Origin: Brachybacterium sp036311905
GTDB taxonomy: Bacteria > Actinomycetota > Actinomycetes > Actinomycetales > Dermabacteraceae
Assembly: GCF_036311905.1 (NCBI RefSeq)
Contig: NZ_JAZDCH010000026.1
Location: 1-64,000, forward strand
Reading direction: 5' to 3'
Length of the DNA: 64,000 nucleotides
The translations under genes were made by a program, and so were the position numbers. Shown one piece after another: positions 25,735-34,163 of the stretch. A model generated the notes under the pieces. That model did no database searches. It was not told the DNA's origin and saw only the letters and a program-made list of their open reading frames with translations. The first letter of the stretch is position 1. Each line of letters opens with the position of its first letter.

Positions 25735-26067
25735 GGCGTCCAGCTGCTCGAGCCGAGCGAGTCGATCCGCGGCCTGACGGCGGCGCTCGTCCTCGGGGCG
25801 CTCCCACCATGCGGGGCCCCGCTCTCCGAGACCTTCCTTCGCGAGCTGGACGCGGTCTCGAGCTGAGCGGACGCTCGCCGGGTCGTCGTCGCGGCCGGCG
25901 CGCCCGACCTGGGAGCGGGCTCTGCCCAGATGGCTCTTCAGCGCCCGGACCACGTCGGCCTCCAGCGCCGGGTCCGTGCGTCGCCATCTCCGTCCCCGGA
26001 TGACCAGAAAACGGTCGTCGCCGTCCGTATCGTCCACGCCAGGCCTCGCCTCGTCGCTGCGGTTCAT
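25639..26067 (-). CDS. Conserved charged protein, Tol-annotated type
   Basis: A 142-residue highly charged protein. Its first 100 residues follow a widely conserved pattern often annotated as biopolymer transporter Tol: DDRFLVIRGRRWRRTDPALE, LKSHLGRARSQVGRAGR, VQLAKEGLGERGPAWWERPE. No transmembrane helix or signal peptide is present and the transport name is probably wrong. The start overlaps the helicase stop (ATGA), so it is co-expressed with that gene. The last 30 residues (DADTDDDGGEQSHHGERPEG) are antisense to the CPBP gene and not conserved in my recollection. Confidence 0.75.
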   Translation of the reverse strand: MNRSDEARPGVDDTDGDDRFLVIRGRRWRRTDPALEADVVRALKSHLGRARSQVGRAGRDDDPASVRSARDRVQLAKEGLGERGPAWWERPEDERRRQAADRLARLEQLDASAHDADTDDDGGEQSHHGERPEGVDEERPGE

Positions 26068-28838
26068 CCCACCCACTCCAGGAACTCCTCCGCCGTCAGC
26101 ACGGGCTTCTCCCACCTCGCGGCGTTCTTCGCCTTGGTCGACTGAGAGCCGGCTTCGGCGACGACGAGCACGTCGGTCCGGGTCTTGGTGAGGGTCGGGA
26201 CGGGGACGAGGCCGCGCGCCTCGGCCATGGCGTGCAGCTCCGCCTTCTCGAGGAATCCGTGCCGGGGTGAGTGGACGGTGCCGGAGAAGCAGACCTTCGC
26301 GCCCGGCACGAGCACGTCGGCCGCGCTGATCGGGCCTGTCGCCTCGAAGCCCGCGGGCAGGACCCGCACCCCGAAGTGCTCTTCCACTGCGTGCAGCCGC
26401 TCGATCACCTCCGCGTCCGGCGCGGGCACGCGCGCGAAGGTGCGCTCGAGCAGGCGTGCGAGCACGGCGGCGGAGTCGTCCTCGGCGCCGAGGCTCCCGC
26501 CGACGAGGAAGCCCGTCGGCGCGCTCGTCCCCTCCGCGCCCGTGGTGCGAGCGAGCAGATAGCCGTGCCCGGTGACGGCCTGGCGGAACGTGTCCCCGGT
26601 CCCGACCAGCTCCTCCCCGGCAGACCGCATTCGCGTGACCGCATCGCGCACGGCCCGGGCGCGCTCGAGCGCCGTCGGCGCCGATGCGCGGCGGCGCTCG
26701 TCGGCCGTGAGCAGCCGGGACGGCACGTCGAGCCCGAGCGGCACCTGTTCGACGATCCCGTTGCGCTTGAGCTCGAAGTCGACCTGCGCGAGTTGGGTGT
26801 CCACGCCGACGCCGACGGGCACCCGGCCCGCGAGCAGCGCGCCGAGCGCCGGCCACGCCTCCGCCAGCAGCGGGGCGAGCAGGACGTCGCGCGTGGTCAG
26901 GCAGAACTCGTCCCGCGCGGAGAACAGGTCGCTGGTGGGGTTGATGACCGTGGAGACCTCGTCCCCGTCGTCGGTGACCACCGCGATCTCCACCGGCCGC
27001 GGCCGCCATCGGTCCCCGGTCGTGCCCACCGTGAGGACCGACAGATACGCCTCGCCGAGCGACGACGCGCTCCCCGCCCCGCTGGACAGATACCGCCGCA
27101 CCCGCTGATCGGTCTTCAGGTCCCGCGGCAGCACCTCGCGCTTCAGCACCAGGCCCTCGAGGCTCGTGCACCGCGACAGCGCGACGTACAGCTGCCCGTT
27201 CGCGAAGGTGCCGCCGGTGAGGTCCACGACCACGCGCTCCAGGGTCTGGCCCTGCGACTTGTGGATCGTGATCGCCCAGGCCAGCTTCATCGGCAGCTGC
27301 GTGAACGTGCCGACCACCCGGTGCACGAGCGACCCGCCCTCGACGCCCGGACGCGTGATCTCCCAGGTGTGCTCGCGCACCTGCTCCGTGCGGCCGTCGC
27401 GCAGCAGCACGGTGATCACCGGCCCGTCGGCATCCGAGGCGATCTCCGTGATGCGCCCCAGCGTGCCGTTCACCCAGCGATCCAGAGGATCGTTCGTGAG
27501 CAGCATGATCTGCGCGCCGACAGCGATCCGCAGCGCCTCGTCGGTCGGCTTCTCGAAGCCGTCGGTGTCCCCGGTGACGTGCGCCCGGAAGGTGCGCTCC
27601 GGGCTCGGGAGGCGCTCGAGCATCTGCCGGTTCCGGGCACCGACGATCCGGTTGGTCGTCGCGAGGGTCAGCCAGAACTCGTCGAGGTCCGGCTCGAAGT
27701 CCGGGTCCGTCCGACGGTTCAGCTCGGCCCGCGCCTCCTCGAGGAGGTTGCCCTCCCGCACCGCGTTCAGCAGGTCCACGAGATGGTCATCGCCCTGCTG
27801 GCGGAAGACCGTCGACAGCTCGACGACCGGGAACGTCTCCTCGTCGAAGGAGCGGGCGGAGAAGAAGAACGGCGTGCCGTAGCGCTCCTCGATCCAGCCC
27901 GCCTCGTGATCGGTCACCACCGGCGGCAGCTGGTACAGGTCGCCGACGAGCACCAGCTGCACCCCGCCGAAGGGCGTGCCGGGCCGCGGCCCGAACCGCT
28001 CGAGCGCCGCAGCGAGCGCATCGAAGAGGTCCGCCCGCACCATCGACGCCTCGTCGATGATCAGCGTGTCCAGCTCCTTCAGCGCGCTCGCGAACCGCGA
28101 CGGGTAGTAGGAGCCGCCACGCACGTGCTCCTCGCTCACCCCGAGCGGGAAGGAGAACAGGCGGTGGATCGTGTACCCGTCCACGTTCAGCGCCGCGATG
28201 CCGGTGGGAGCGACCGTGATCGTGGAGCGGTCGGTCTGCTCGAGATAGTGCCTGATCAGCGTCGACTTGCCGGTGCCGGCCTTGCCCGTGAGGAACAGGT
28301 GGTGCCCGGCATGGAGGTGCTCGAGCGCGGCGGCGAACTCGTCGGTGATGACGAGCGGGGCCGTGGTGCCGCCGACGGCCCGCGGGCGATTAGGGCCAGG
28401 TTCTGAACCGCTTCCGGCCCGAATCCGGCTCAGAACCTGGCCCGGCTGCGGAGTGGGCGTGGGCGACGGTGCGGCAACAGGTGCCGGTGCTGGCGGCTCC
28501 TCCGCTTCGGTCGCCGCCAGCCCCTTCGCCGCACAGTACTGCGCGACCAGCTCGGCCTTCAGCCGCCCCCGGTCGCCGACGGGAATGCCCTGCTCCCGCG
28601 CCCACACCCGGATCGCGGTGGGGGAGAGGTCCACCCCGTCGCGCGGCTGCTCCGGCGACGGGACCTCCGGGGCCGCGTCCGGCTCGGGCGCCGACGGTGC
28701 GGGCGTCCCTTGTTCGGGCCCCGTCTCCGGCGACGGCACCGACGGGCCCGCCGTCGGCGCGACGCCCGGCCCGTCGGCCATGCTCCGCAGCGCTCGCGAG
28801 GCGGTGAGCGGGGCGTCGTAGCCCGTCTGCCGGTCCAT
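26064..28838 (-). CDS. Pif1-like helicase with Lsr2-like and BRCT domains
   Basis: A 924-residue SF1 DNA helicase. From ATG 28838: a proline-rich linker, a short Lsr2-like DNA-binding helix pair (LSPTAIRVWAREQGIPVGDR, about 70-107), then the Pif1/RecD2-type motor with Walker A GKAGTGKST (184-191), TLIIDEAS, LVLVGDLYQLPPV and the late motif ITIHKSQGQTLERVVVDL. The last 80 residues are a BRCT domain (VCFSGTVHSPRHGFLEKAEL ... DVLVVAE). The upstream exonuclease domain lies in another frame and was probably once part of the same protein. It is likely a repair or replication-fork protein. Confidence 0.85.
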   Translation of the reverse strand: MDRQTGYDAPLTASRALRSMADGPGVAPTAGPSVPSPETGPEQGTPAPSAPEPDAAPEVPSPEQPRDGVDLSPTAIRVWAREQGIPVGDRGRLKAELVAQYCAAKGLAATEAEEPPAPAPVAAPSPTPTPQPGQVLSRIRAGSGSEPGPNRPRAVGGTTAPLVITDEFAAALEHLHAGHHLFLTGKAGTGKSTLIRHYLEQTDRSTITVAPTGIAALNVDGYTIHRLFSFPLGVSEEHVRGGSYYPSRFASALKELDTLIIDEASMVRADLFDALAAALERFGPRPGTPFGGVQLVLVGDLYQLPPVVTDHEAGWIEERYGTPFFFSARSFDEETFPVVELSTVFRQQGDDHLVDLLNAVREGNLLEEARAELNRRTDPDFEPDLDEFWLTLATTNRIVGARNRQMLERLPSPERTFRAHVTGDTDGFEKPTDEALRIAVGAQIMLLTNDPLDRWVNGTLGRITEIASDADGPVITVLLRDGRTEQVREHTWEITRPGVEGGSLVHRVVGTFTQLPMKLAWAITIHKSQGQTLERVVVDLTGGTFANGQLYVALSRCTSLEGLVLKREVLPRDLKTDQRVRRYLSSGAGSASSLGEAYLSVLTVGTTGDRWRPRPVEIAVVTDDGDEVSTVINPTSDLFSARDEFCLTTRDVLLAPLLAEAWPALGALLAGRVPVGVGVDTQLAQVDFELKRNGIVEQVPLGLDVPSRLLTADERRRASAPTALERARAVRDAVTRMRSAGEELVGTGDTFRQAVTGHGYLLARTTGAEGTSAPTGFLVGGSLGAEDDSAAVLARLLERTFARVPAPDAEVIERLHAVEEHFGVRVLPAGFEATGPISAADVLVPGAKVCFSGTVHSPRHGFLEKAELHAMAEARGLVPVPTLTKTRTDVLVVAEAGSQSTKAKNAARWEKPVLTAEEFLEWVG

Positions 28839-29401
28839 CGCGAGATACCGCTCGAGCAGCCCCGCGCCGCATAGGCGTCGCCGAGCGCGGAGTGCGCCTG
28901 CTGATGCGGCACCCCGAGAGCCGCGCAGCACTCCGCGAGCGTGCGCCGCGACAGCTGCGGGAGGTAGACGGTGCTGCCCTGCAGCGTGCAGTAGCTGCCG
29001 ATCCGCGGCATCGGCAGACCGGCCCGCTCGAGCTCCGCCCGCAGGAAGCCGAGGTCGAACTCGGCGTTGTGCGCGACGACCACGAGGCCCTGCAGTGCGC
29101 TGCCGATCGTGAGGGCGAGGTCCGCGAAACGGGGCGCGTGGGCGACGTCGGCATCGGTGATGCCGTGGATGTGCGTGGCGCGCACCAGGCCGTCCGGGTG
29201 GAGGCGCGTCACCCACTGGTCGATCGGGCGGCCCTGCTCGTCCGCGCGCAGGATCGCGAGCTCGAGGATCCGGTCCCGCGCGGGGTCCAGGCCCGTGGTC
29301 TCGACGTCGATCACCGCGAAGCGCGGCGGCCCGGGGGCCGGGGCGGGGGAGTCGCTGACGACGTCCGAGGTGCGGCCGCGAAGGCGATCGAGCAGTCCCA
29401 C
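28839..29401 (-). pseudogene. DEDDh exonuclease domain, frameshifted from helicase
   Basis: The minus strand from GTG 29401 encodes an RNase T/DnaQ-like 3'-5' exonuclease: FAVIDVETTGLDPARDRILE (ExoI), VVAHNAEFDLGFLRAEL (ExoII), and HSALGDAYAA (ExoIII, HxxxxD). The matching continuation GLLERYLAMDRQTGYDAPLT occurs in the neighbouring frame. One missing base near 28861-28871 in a GC run explains the break. Read on in its own frame it becomes low-complexity to 28559. Either a real frameshift splits an exonuclease-helicase fusion or the sequence has an error; the exonuclease itself seems catalytically complete. Confidence 0.75.
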
Positions 29402-29556
29402 GACGGTCCTCTCCGGGCAGGGGCGGTGATCAGCCGATCATCGCAGGAGCGGGGGACATCGGAGGCATGGTCCGCGTCGTCCGTGGGCGCCTGCCCCTAT
29501 CGTTCCTCTCATCACCGCGGCGCACGCGCGCCGCCCGAGAGCTGGAGGACTCTGAG

Positions 29557-29934
29557 TTGGACGCATCCGTTTCTGCCATCACGTCGTGGACCTTCGTCGA
29601 GGAGTGCCCGATCCCGGAGGACGTCACGGCGCTGCTCGTGCCCGAAGAGCGCGCGATCGCGGCGTACAAGACGTTCCGCGACTCCGCCGTGTTCACGACG
29701 AAGCGGCTGATCGTGCGCGACGCCCAGGGGCTCCGCGGCAAGAAGGTCGAGATCTACTCGCTGCCCTACTCCTCGATCAACATGTGGTCCTCGGAGAACG
29801 CCGGCACACTCGACGTCAACGCCGAGATCGAGCTGTGGACGCGGGCGGGACAGATCAAGATCTCCGTCGGCCGGCACATCGACGTGCGCCGGCTCGACCT
29901 CCTCATCGCGAACGCGGTGCTGCGCTCGCACTGA
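29557..29934 (+). CDS. Bacterial PH-domain protein
   Basis: A 125-residue bacterial pleckstrin-homology-fold protein (bPH/YvbH-like, DUF1696 group), with TTKRLIVRDAQGLRGKKVEI then YSLPYSSINMWSSENAGTLD and VGRHIDVRRLDLLIANAVL. The start is a TTG at 29557, because GGAGG lies eight bases before it; the longer open frame upstream is arginine-rich and unlike the family. Such proteins form oligomers of unknown cellular role. It is divergent from the exonuclease gene. Confidence 0.85.
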   Translation: MDASVSAITSWTFVEECPIPEDVTALLVPEERAIAAYKTFRDSAVFTTKRLIVRDAQGLRGKKVEIYSLPYSSINMWSSENAGTLDVNAEIELWTRAGQIKISVGRHIDVRRLDLLIANAVLRSH

Positions 29935-29950
29935 CCCGCGGCGGGACGGT

Positions 29951-30129
29951 CGGTGGGTCGAGGCCCGGCTCGCCGCCCGTCGAAGGGAACGCCGTCGCTG
30001 GCGCGAGAGCTGCTGGGAGTGGTCGAGGTCGAGCGCACCAGGGGTTCCGGGGAGACGTACACCGTCATCGAGCACTCGGCGCAGGTGCAGGAGCTTCTTC
30101 TGGCGCTGTACCGGGACGGGAACCTCTGA
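29951..30129 (+). pseudogene. Fragment of a regulator-like protein
   Basis: A short plus-strand frame, opened only by a GTG at 29951, reads LARELLGVVEVERTRGSGET then HSAQVQELLLALYRDGNL before a TGA. The pattern suggests the C-terminal winged part of a DNA-binding or antitoxin-like protein, but the N-terminal half is missing. It directly follows the PH-domain gene and probably is a gene remnant. Confidence 0.35.
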
Positions 30130-30161
30130 CCCCCCCCCGCGTGACCACGTCCACTTAGCGA

Positions 30162-30176
30162 TTGGGATAATCCCAA
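30162..30176. promoter_or_regulatory. Operator palindrome before xre-immA
   Basis: The sequence TTGGGATAATCCCAA is an almost perfect 15-base palindrome about 20 bases upstream of the XRE-ImmA start. XRE antitoxins of toxin-antitoxin pairs typically bind such sites to repress their own operon. A TATA-like TAATCC/TACGGT -10 may overlap, but the promoter boxes are not clear. Confidence 0.6.
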
Positions 30177-30196
30177 TCGGGGCGTACGGTAGAGGC

Positions 30197-31273
30197 ATGA
30201 CGACGATCGGCGGCCGTGTCGGTGCGGCGATGCACGGCGCAGGGATGCAGCAGAAGGAGCTCGCCCAGCGCGTCGGGATGACTCCCGACGCGCTCTCCCG
30301 TGCGCTCCGCGACCAGCGAGGCTTCGCTGCTGTCGAGCTCGCCGCCATCGCAGAGGTGCTGGATGCGGACGTGCACGAGCTGATCACCGGGGCGCCGGAT
30401 CCTCATCGCCTTGTGCTCGCCGCGCGCCATTCCTTCGACCACGACACGGGGGCGCGCAGCGTCGCCGGCCTCGACGAGGACCACTCCCCGCTCGCCGACG
30501 TGCGGCTCGCCTACGCGCAAATCTCGCCGGTGCGAGCGCCTCTCGAGCTCCCGTCGGACGTCGAGGGGATCCGGCGCCTTCTCCATCCCGATTTCGTGCG
30601 GCCGTTCGTCGATCGTCTGGCGGAGATCGAGGTCGATGTGGTCCGGATCGACGGCCCCAGCACCGCCTATTCGTTCCTCGTCGAGGAGCGGCCGGTCATT
30701 CTGCTGCCTGAGAGCGGCAACTGGTTCCACGAGAACTGGTCGCTCGCCCATGAGCTGGGACATCTCGCGCTCAGGCACGAGGGCGTCGTCCCGGGCACCG
30801 CGCTCGCCGATGTGAAGGAGCGTGAGGCGAACGCCTTCGCCGCCGAGCTGCTGCTGCCTGCCGTCACACTGCAGCAGATCGACTGGGCAGAAATCCGTCC
30901 TGCAGAGGTCGCCGAGCTCGTCTGGACCTGGGGCATCTCCACCGGTGCTCTGTCACGGAGGCTGAAGAAGCTGGAGCTCACCCCGTCGGCCGAGGTTGCC
31001 GAGGTCCTGACGTGGAGCACGCAGAAGCTGCTGCGCCGACATTGGACCAGGGCGAAGGTCGGCGATCCCATCACCCGGCGCATGCGGGACGCGGGGGAGC
31101 GACGCTTCCCGACCTGGCTCCAGGAGGCGCACCTCGAGCAGATCGCGGAGGGTGCTGTCGGCAAGGGGACGCTCGCGTGGATGCTCGGCGTCCCCGTGAC
31201 GTCCCTCGAGGTGGACGAACCGGCGGCCGCCGAGGAGCTCTCCGACGACGCGCTCGCCGAGCTGATCGGCTGA
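30197..31273 (+). CDS. XRE-HTH / ImmA-IrrE metallopeptidase fusion
   Basis: A 358-residue regulator-protease. Residues 1-65 are an XRE helix-turn-helix (QQKELAQRVGMTPDALSRAL). The middle holds an ImmA/IrrE zinc peptidase with HELGH at 185-189 (WSLAHELGHLALRHEG) and the downstream KEREANAFAAELLLP helix supplying the third ligand. The C-terminal 130 residues are helical. Such proteins act as antitoxin-like regulators or cleave repressors of mobile elements. The adjoining PIN-domain gene, starting six bases after this stop, marks an XRE-ImmA/PIN toxin-antitoxin pair. A TTGGGATAATCCCAA palindrome at 30162-30176 just upstream is a likely autoregulatory operator. Confidence 0.87.
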   Translation: MTTIGGRVGAAMHGAGMQQKELAQRVGMTPDALSRALRDQRGFAAVELAAIAEVLDADVHELITGAPDPHRLVLAARHSFDHDTGARSVAGLDEDHSPLADVRLAYAQISPVRAPLELPSDVEGIRRLLHPDFVRPFVDRLAEIEVDVVRIDGPSTAYSFLVEERPVILLPESGNWFHENWSLAHELGHLALRHEGVVPGTALADVKEREANAFAAELLLPAVTLQQIDWAEIRPAEVAELVWTWGISTGALSRRLKKLELTPSAEVAEVLTWSTQKLLRRHWTRAKVGDPITRRMRDAGERRFPTWLQEAHLEQIAEGAVGKGTLAWMLGVPVTSLEVDEPAAAEELSDDALAELIG

Positions 31274-31279
31274 TCACCG

Positions 31280-31659
31280 GTGACCGACGCGCCCCTGCTG
31301 TTCTTCCACGACACGTCGGTCCTCGTGAACTTCCATCGCCCAGGGCGATCCGACAGCTCCGCCGCCAGATGGCATCGCCGGGAGACCACCCCCAACAGCA
31401 TCTGGGCGAGGCCGAGTCGATCACGCTCATCCAGAAACGGAGGCTCCGCGCGGTATTCGTGACGGACGACCGCGCGGCCATGTCCTGGGCGAAGCCGATC
31501 GAGTGCGTCGGAACATGGCGTCTGCTCCGTCTGGCTCGCAGGAGGGGCCTCGTCACGATGGAAGAGGCGAAGGCGCTCTGGCAGGAGTTCGTCGGCGCGG
31601 GCGGGACGCCACCGTCGACGATCCGTACGCTGAGTCAGTTCGTCGCCACGTACGAGTGA
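31280..31659 (+). pseudogene. PIN-domain toxin, internally deleted
   Basis: A GTG at 31280 opens TDAPLLFFHDTSVLVNFHR, the first acidic strand of a PIN-domain RNase. At about 31340 the frame breaks. In the next frame the protein resumes as QMASPGDHPQQHLGEAESIT then RLRAVFVTDDRAAM and continues to a TGA at 31659, giving the third and fourth acidic sites. Some 60-70 residues between, including the second catalytic acid, are gone. The toxin of the XRE-ImmA pair is therefore inactivated by a deletion with frameshift. Confidence 0.7.
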
Positions 31660-31760
31660 CCACGAGCGATGCGCGGCGTTTGTACAGCCCGTCGCCGGCC
31701 TCCCGGATCCCGTCGGGCCCACGCCGTATCGTGACGCTGTACTCGACGAGGGGAGCAGCG

Positions 31761-32213
31761 ATGGCGGCGAAGAAGAGCGCACAGGTGGAGACCAAGGGCG
31801 GCGGGCTGAAGATGGCGATCTCCTTCCTCGGCATGGCCACGCCGTTCGTGATCCGGCTGGTTCAGATGCTGAGGGACAACCCCGAGGTCTGGGACTACGT
31901 GAAGGAGCAGCTCGAGAAGCTGATGCGCCACGACAAGGCCACGCCCGAGGCGATGCTTGCGACGCTCGATGCCCTCCGCGAGCAGGTCACGCTGCTGACC
32001 GAGTCGGCCGATGACGAGCAGGAGGCCGCGAAGGCGGCCGCTTGGTCCGCGAAGCTCGACTCCGCCTCGCGCGCTGCGCAGCTCCTGGCCGCTCCGGGCT
32101 CGACCGCCAAGCAGCGCAAGACCCTGAAGAAGCAGATCGACTCGCTGCGCCAGGACATCTTCGCCGCCTACGTCACCGAACTCGACGAGGACGCCAAGTC
32201 CGCGAAGAAGTGA
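31761..32213 (+). CDS. Hypothetical helical protein, 150 aa
   Basis: A 150-residue hypothetical protein starting MAAKKSAQVETKGGG. An early hydrophobic helix (LKMAISFLGMATPFVIRLVQ) precedes a long charged helical region with heptad character (LATLDALREQVTLLTESADD ... KTLKKQIDSLRQDIFAAY), ending in lysines. It is preceded by GAGGGGAGCAGCG. The family is unknown to me, though the layout resembles small actinobacterial membrane-associated coiled-coil proteins. It is monocistronic. Confidence 0.75.
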   Translation: MAAKKSAQVETKGGGLKMAISFLGMATPFVIRLVQMLRDNPEVWDYVKEQLEKLMRHDKATPEAMLATLDALREQVTLLTESADDEQEAAKAAAWSAKLDSASRAAQLLAAPGSTAKQRKTLKKQIDSLRQDIFAAYVTELDEDAKSAKK

Positions 32214-32224
32214 CGGCCCCCGGG

Positions 32225-32476
32225 CCGGAGACGCAGCCGTCTCGAGAGGCAGCAGCGTCCCGGTCTCCTCGTGCACCAAATTCCCGCACAGGAACGGGAA
32301 GTTCAGGGTGCGCTGATAGTCCGTGAGCTGCTCGAACTCGCTGCGGAGGAACAGGTCGCCGCCGTCGAGGACGAGCACGTTCTCCTCCTCGGCCCGGACC
32401 TGGTCGGTGAGCGTCGAGTACGTCGCGACGTTGTTCTCGTGACGACGGCCGTCGGCGGGGCATGCGCACCCCTAGC
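32225..32476 (-). pseudogene. Metallophosphatase fragment
   Basis: One minus-strand frame encodes HENNVATYSTLTDQVRAEEE, then NVLVLDGGDLFLRSEFEQLT and FPFLCGNLVHEETGTLLPLE, a typical N-terminal part of calcineurin-like metallophosphatases of the 5'-nucleotidase group (GGD metal site, GN motif). The upstream start with the first metal-binding DxH is missing (a TAG closes the frame), and downstream it runs into the neighbouring hypothetical gene. It is a leftover of a deleted gene. Confidence 0.55.
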
Positions 32477-32486
32477 ATGGCCGGCG

Positions 32487-34160
32487 ATGACCTCCGACTC
32501 CGCCCGCCTCTCCCAGCTCCTCGCCTCGCTCGACGGCCGCGGCTACGGCTCCTACAAGCAGCTGCGCGGCAGTTACGACTTGGGATCGTGCCGTCTCATG
32601 ATCGACCATGTGCAGGCCGACCCCTTCGCGCCGCCGTCGCTGATGCGCCTGGTCGTGGACCGGGCCGCGGCGGGCTTCCCGGAGGACCTGCTGGCCGACC
32701 GGCGCGGACGCGTCGCGACCTCCGACTTCCTGGCGCGGGCGCTCACCGAGGCCGCCTCGCACAGCGGGGAGCGGGTCGACGTCGGCGCCCCGGGCCAGGA
32801 GGTGCTCGAGCGCACCACCATCGCCTTCACCGAGGACGGGATCGAGGCGCGCCTCGCGGCCGAGCTGCCCGCCTCCGGCCGCCGCATCCAGGGCCGACGC
32901 GCTGCGCGCCTGCTCACCGAGGACCTGCCCCGGATCGCCGAGGCCGTCCTGTTCCACGCCCGCCACGACGCCGAGGCGCTGCGCGCCCATGTCGCCCTCC
33001 ACCGCGACCAGGAAGCGCTGCGCGACCGGCTCGCCGGGCGGGGGCTCGTCGCCCTCGTCGGCGACGGTGCGATCCTGCCCCGCCGCTCCGGAGACTCCGA
33101 CCTGCCGCTCACCGAGGGCGCGATCCCCTTCGAGAGCCCGGCCTCGCTGCGCGTCGAGATCGATCTGCCCAGCGGCCGACGGGTCACCGGGATGGGCATC
33201 CCCGAGGGGGTGACCGTCATCGTCGGCGGCGGCTTCCACGGCAAGTCCACGCTGCTGCGCGCCCTCGAGCGCGGCATCCACCCGCACCGCGGCGGCGACG
33301 GCCGCGAGTGGGTGATCACCCGGGCCGATGCCGCGGCGATCCGCGCCGAGGACGGCCGTGCCGTGACCGGCGTCGACATCTCCCCGTTCATCAGCGGGCT
33401 GCCCTCAGGTATCGACACCCGCTCCTTCACCACCGCGAACGCCTCGGGCTCCACCTCGCAGGCGGCCTCCCTCGTCGAGGCGATCGATGCCGGCGCCTCG
33501 GCGCTGCTGATCGACGAGGACACCTCCGCCACGAACTTCATGCTCCGCGATGCGCGGATGCGCGCGCTGATCCCCGCCGGCCGCGAGCCGATCACCCCGT
33601 TCGTGGATCGCGTCCGCCCCCTGCTCACCGAGCGCGGGGTCTCCACCCTGCTGGTCGCGGGCGGCTCCGGCGCCTTCTTCGACGTCGCCGACCACGTGAT
33701 CGCGATGGACTCCTACGTCCCCCGCGACGTCACCGCCGAGGCCCGCGCCCTCGCCGAGGAGGCACCGCGCGCGACCGGTCCGGTGTTCACCGCGCCGCGG
33801 CCCCGGATCCCGAACCCGGGCTCCCTCCGCCCGGCGGGCGCCCGCAAGCCCGCCTCCGCCCGCGGCCGCACGACGATCCGGCTCGGCCGCGAGCACCTCG
33901 ACCTCTCCGCCGTCTCCCAGCTGCTCGACCCTGCGCAGACCCAGGCCGTCGCCCACGCCCTGGACCGCCTCGCGGACCTGCTCGCCCAAGACAGCCCGCT
34001 CCCGCTCGAGGACGCGGTCCAGCTGCTCGTCGACCGGATCGAGAACAGCGGCCTCGAGACCCTCTCGCCCCACCGCGGCCATCCCGGCCATCTCGCCCGG
34101 CCGCGCGCGCTCGAGATCCACGCCGCAGTGAACCGGTGGCGGGGGCTGCGGATCTCCTGA
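32487..34160 (+). CDS. ABC-ATPase domain protein (PF09818 type)
   Basis: A 557-residue P-loop ATPase of the stand-alone ABC_ATPase family, not a transporter. It begins with the conserved SYKQLRGSYDLGSCRLMIDH block and FLARALTEAA. The nucleotide site is IVGGGFHGKSTLLRALERGI (about 244-263), the signature-like SGSTSQAASLVEAIDAGA and Walker B ALLIDEDTSATNFMLRD follow, and the lid region reads STLLVAGGSGAFFDVADHVI. A C-terminal helical domain ends the protein. Members occur across bacteria, archaea and some eukaryotes; an RNA-related role has been suggested for a trypanosome member. The start ATG is at 32487. Confidence 0.88.
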   Translation: MTSDSARLSQLLASLDGRGYGSYKQLRGSYDLGSCRLMIDHVQADPFAPPSLMRLVVDRAAAGFPEDLLADRRGRVATSDFLARALTEAASHSGERVDVGAPGQEVLERTTIAFTEDGIEARLAAELPASGRRIQGRRAARLLTEDLPRIAEAVLFHARHDAEALRAHVALHRDQEALRDRLAGRGLVALVGDGAILPRRSGDSDLPLTEGAIPFESPASLRVEIDLPSGRRVTGMGIPEGVTVIVGGGFHGKSTLLRALERGIHPHRGGDGREWVITRADAAAIRAEDGRAVTGVDISPFISGLPSGIDTRSFTTANASGSTSQAASLVEAIDAGASALLIDEDTSATNFMLRDARMRALIPAGREPITPFVDRVRPLLTERGVSTLLVAGGSGAFFDVADHVIAMDSYVPRDVTAEARALAEEAPRATGPVFTAPRPRIPNPGSLRPAGARKPASARGRTTIRLGREHLDLSAVSQLLDPAQTQAVAHALDRLADLLAQDSPLPLEDAVQLLVDRIENSGLETLSPHRGHPGHLARPRALEIHAAVNRWRGLRIS

Positions 34161-34163
34161 CCG

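Noticed and set aside
25639..26067. Tol biopolymer transporter annotation for the charged protein
   Set aside because: The protein has no membrane anchor or TolR/ExbD motif, so the transport name is not supported by the sequence.
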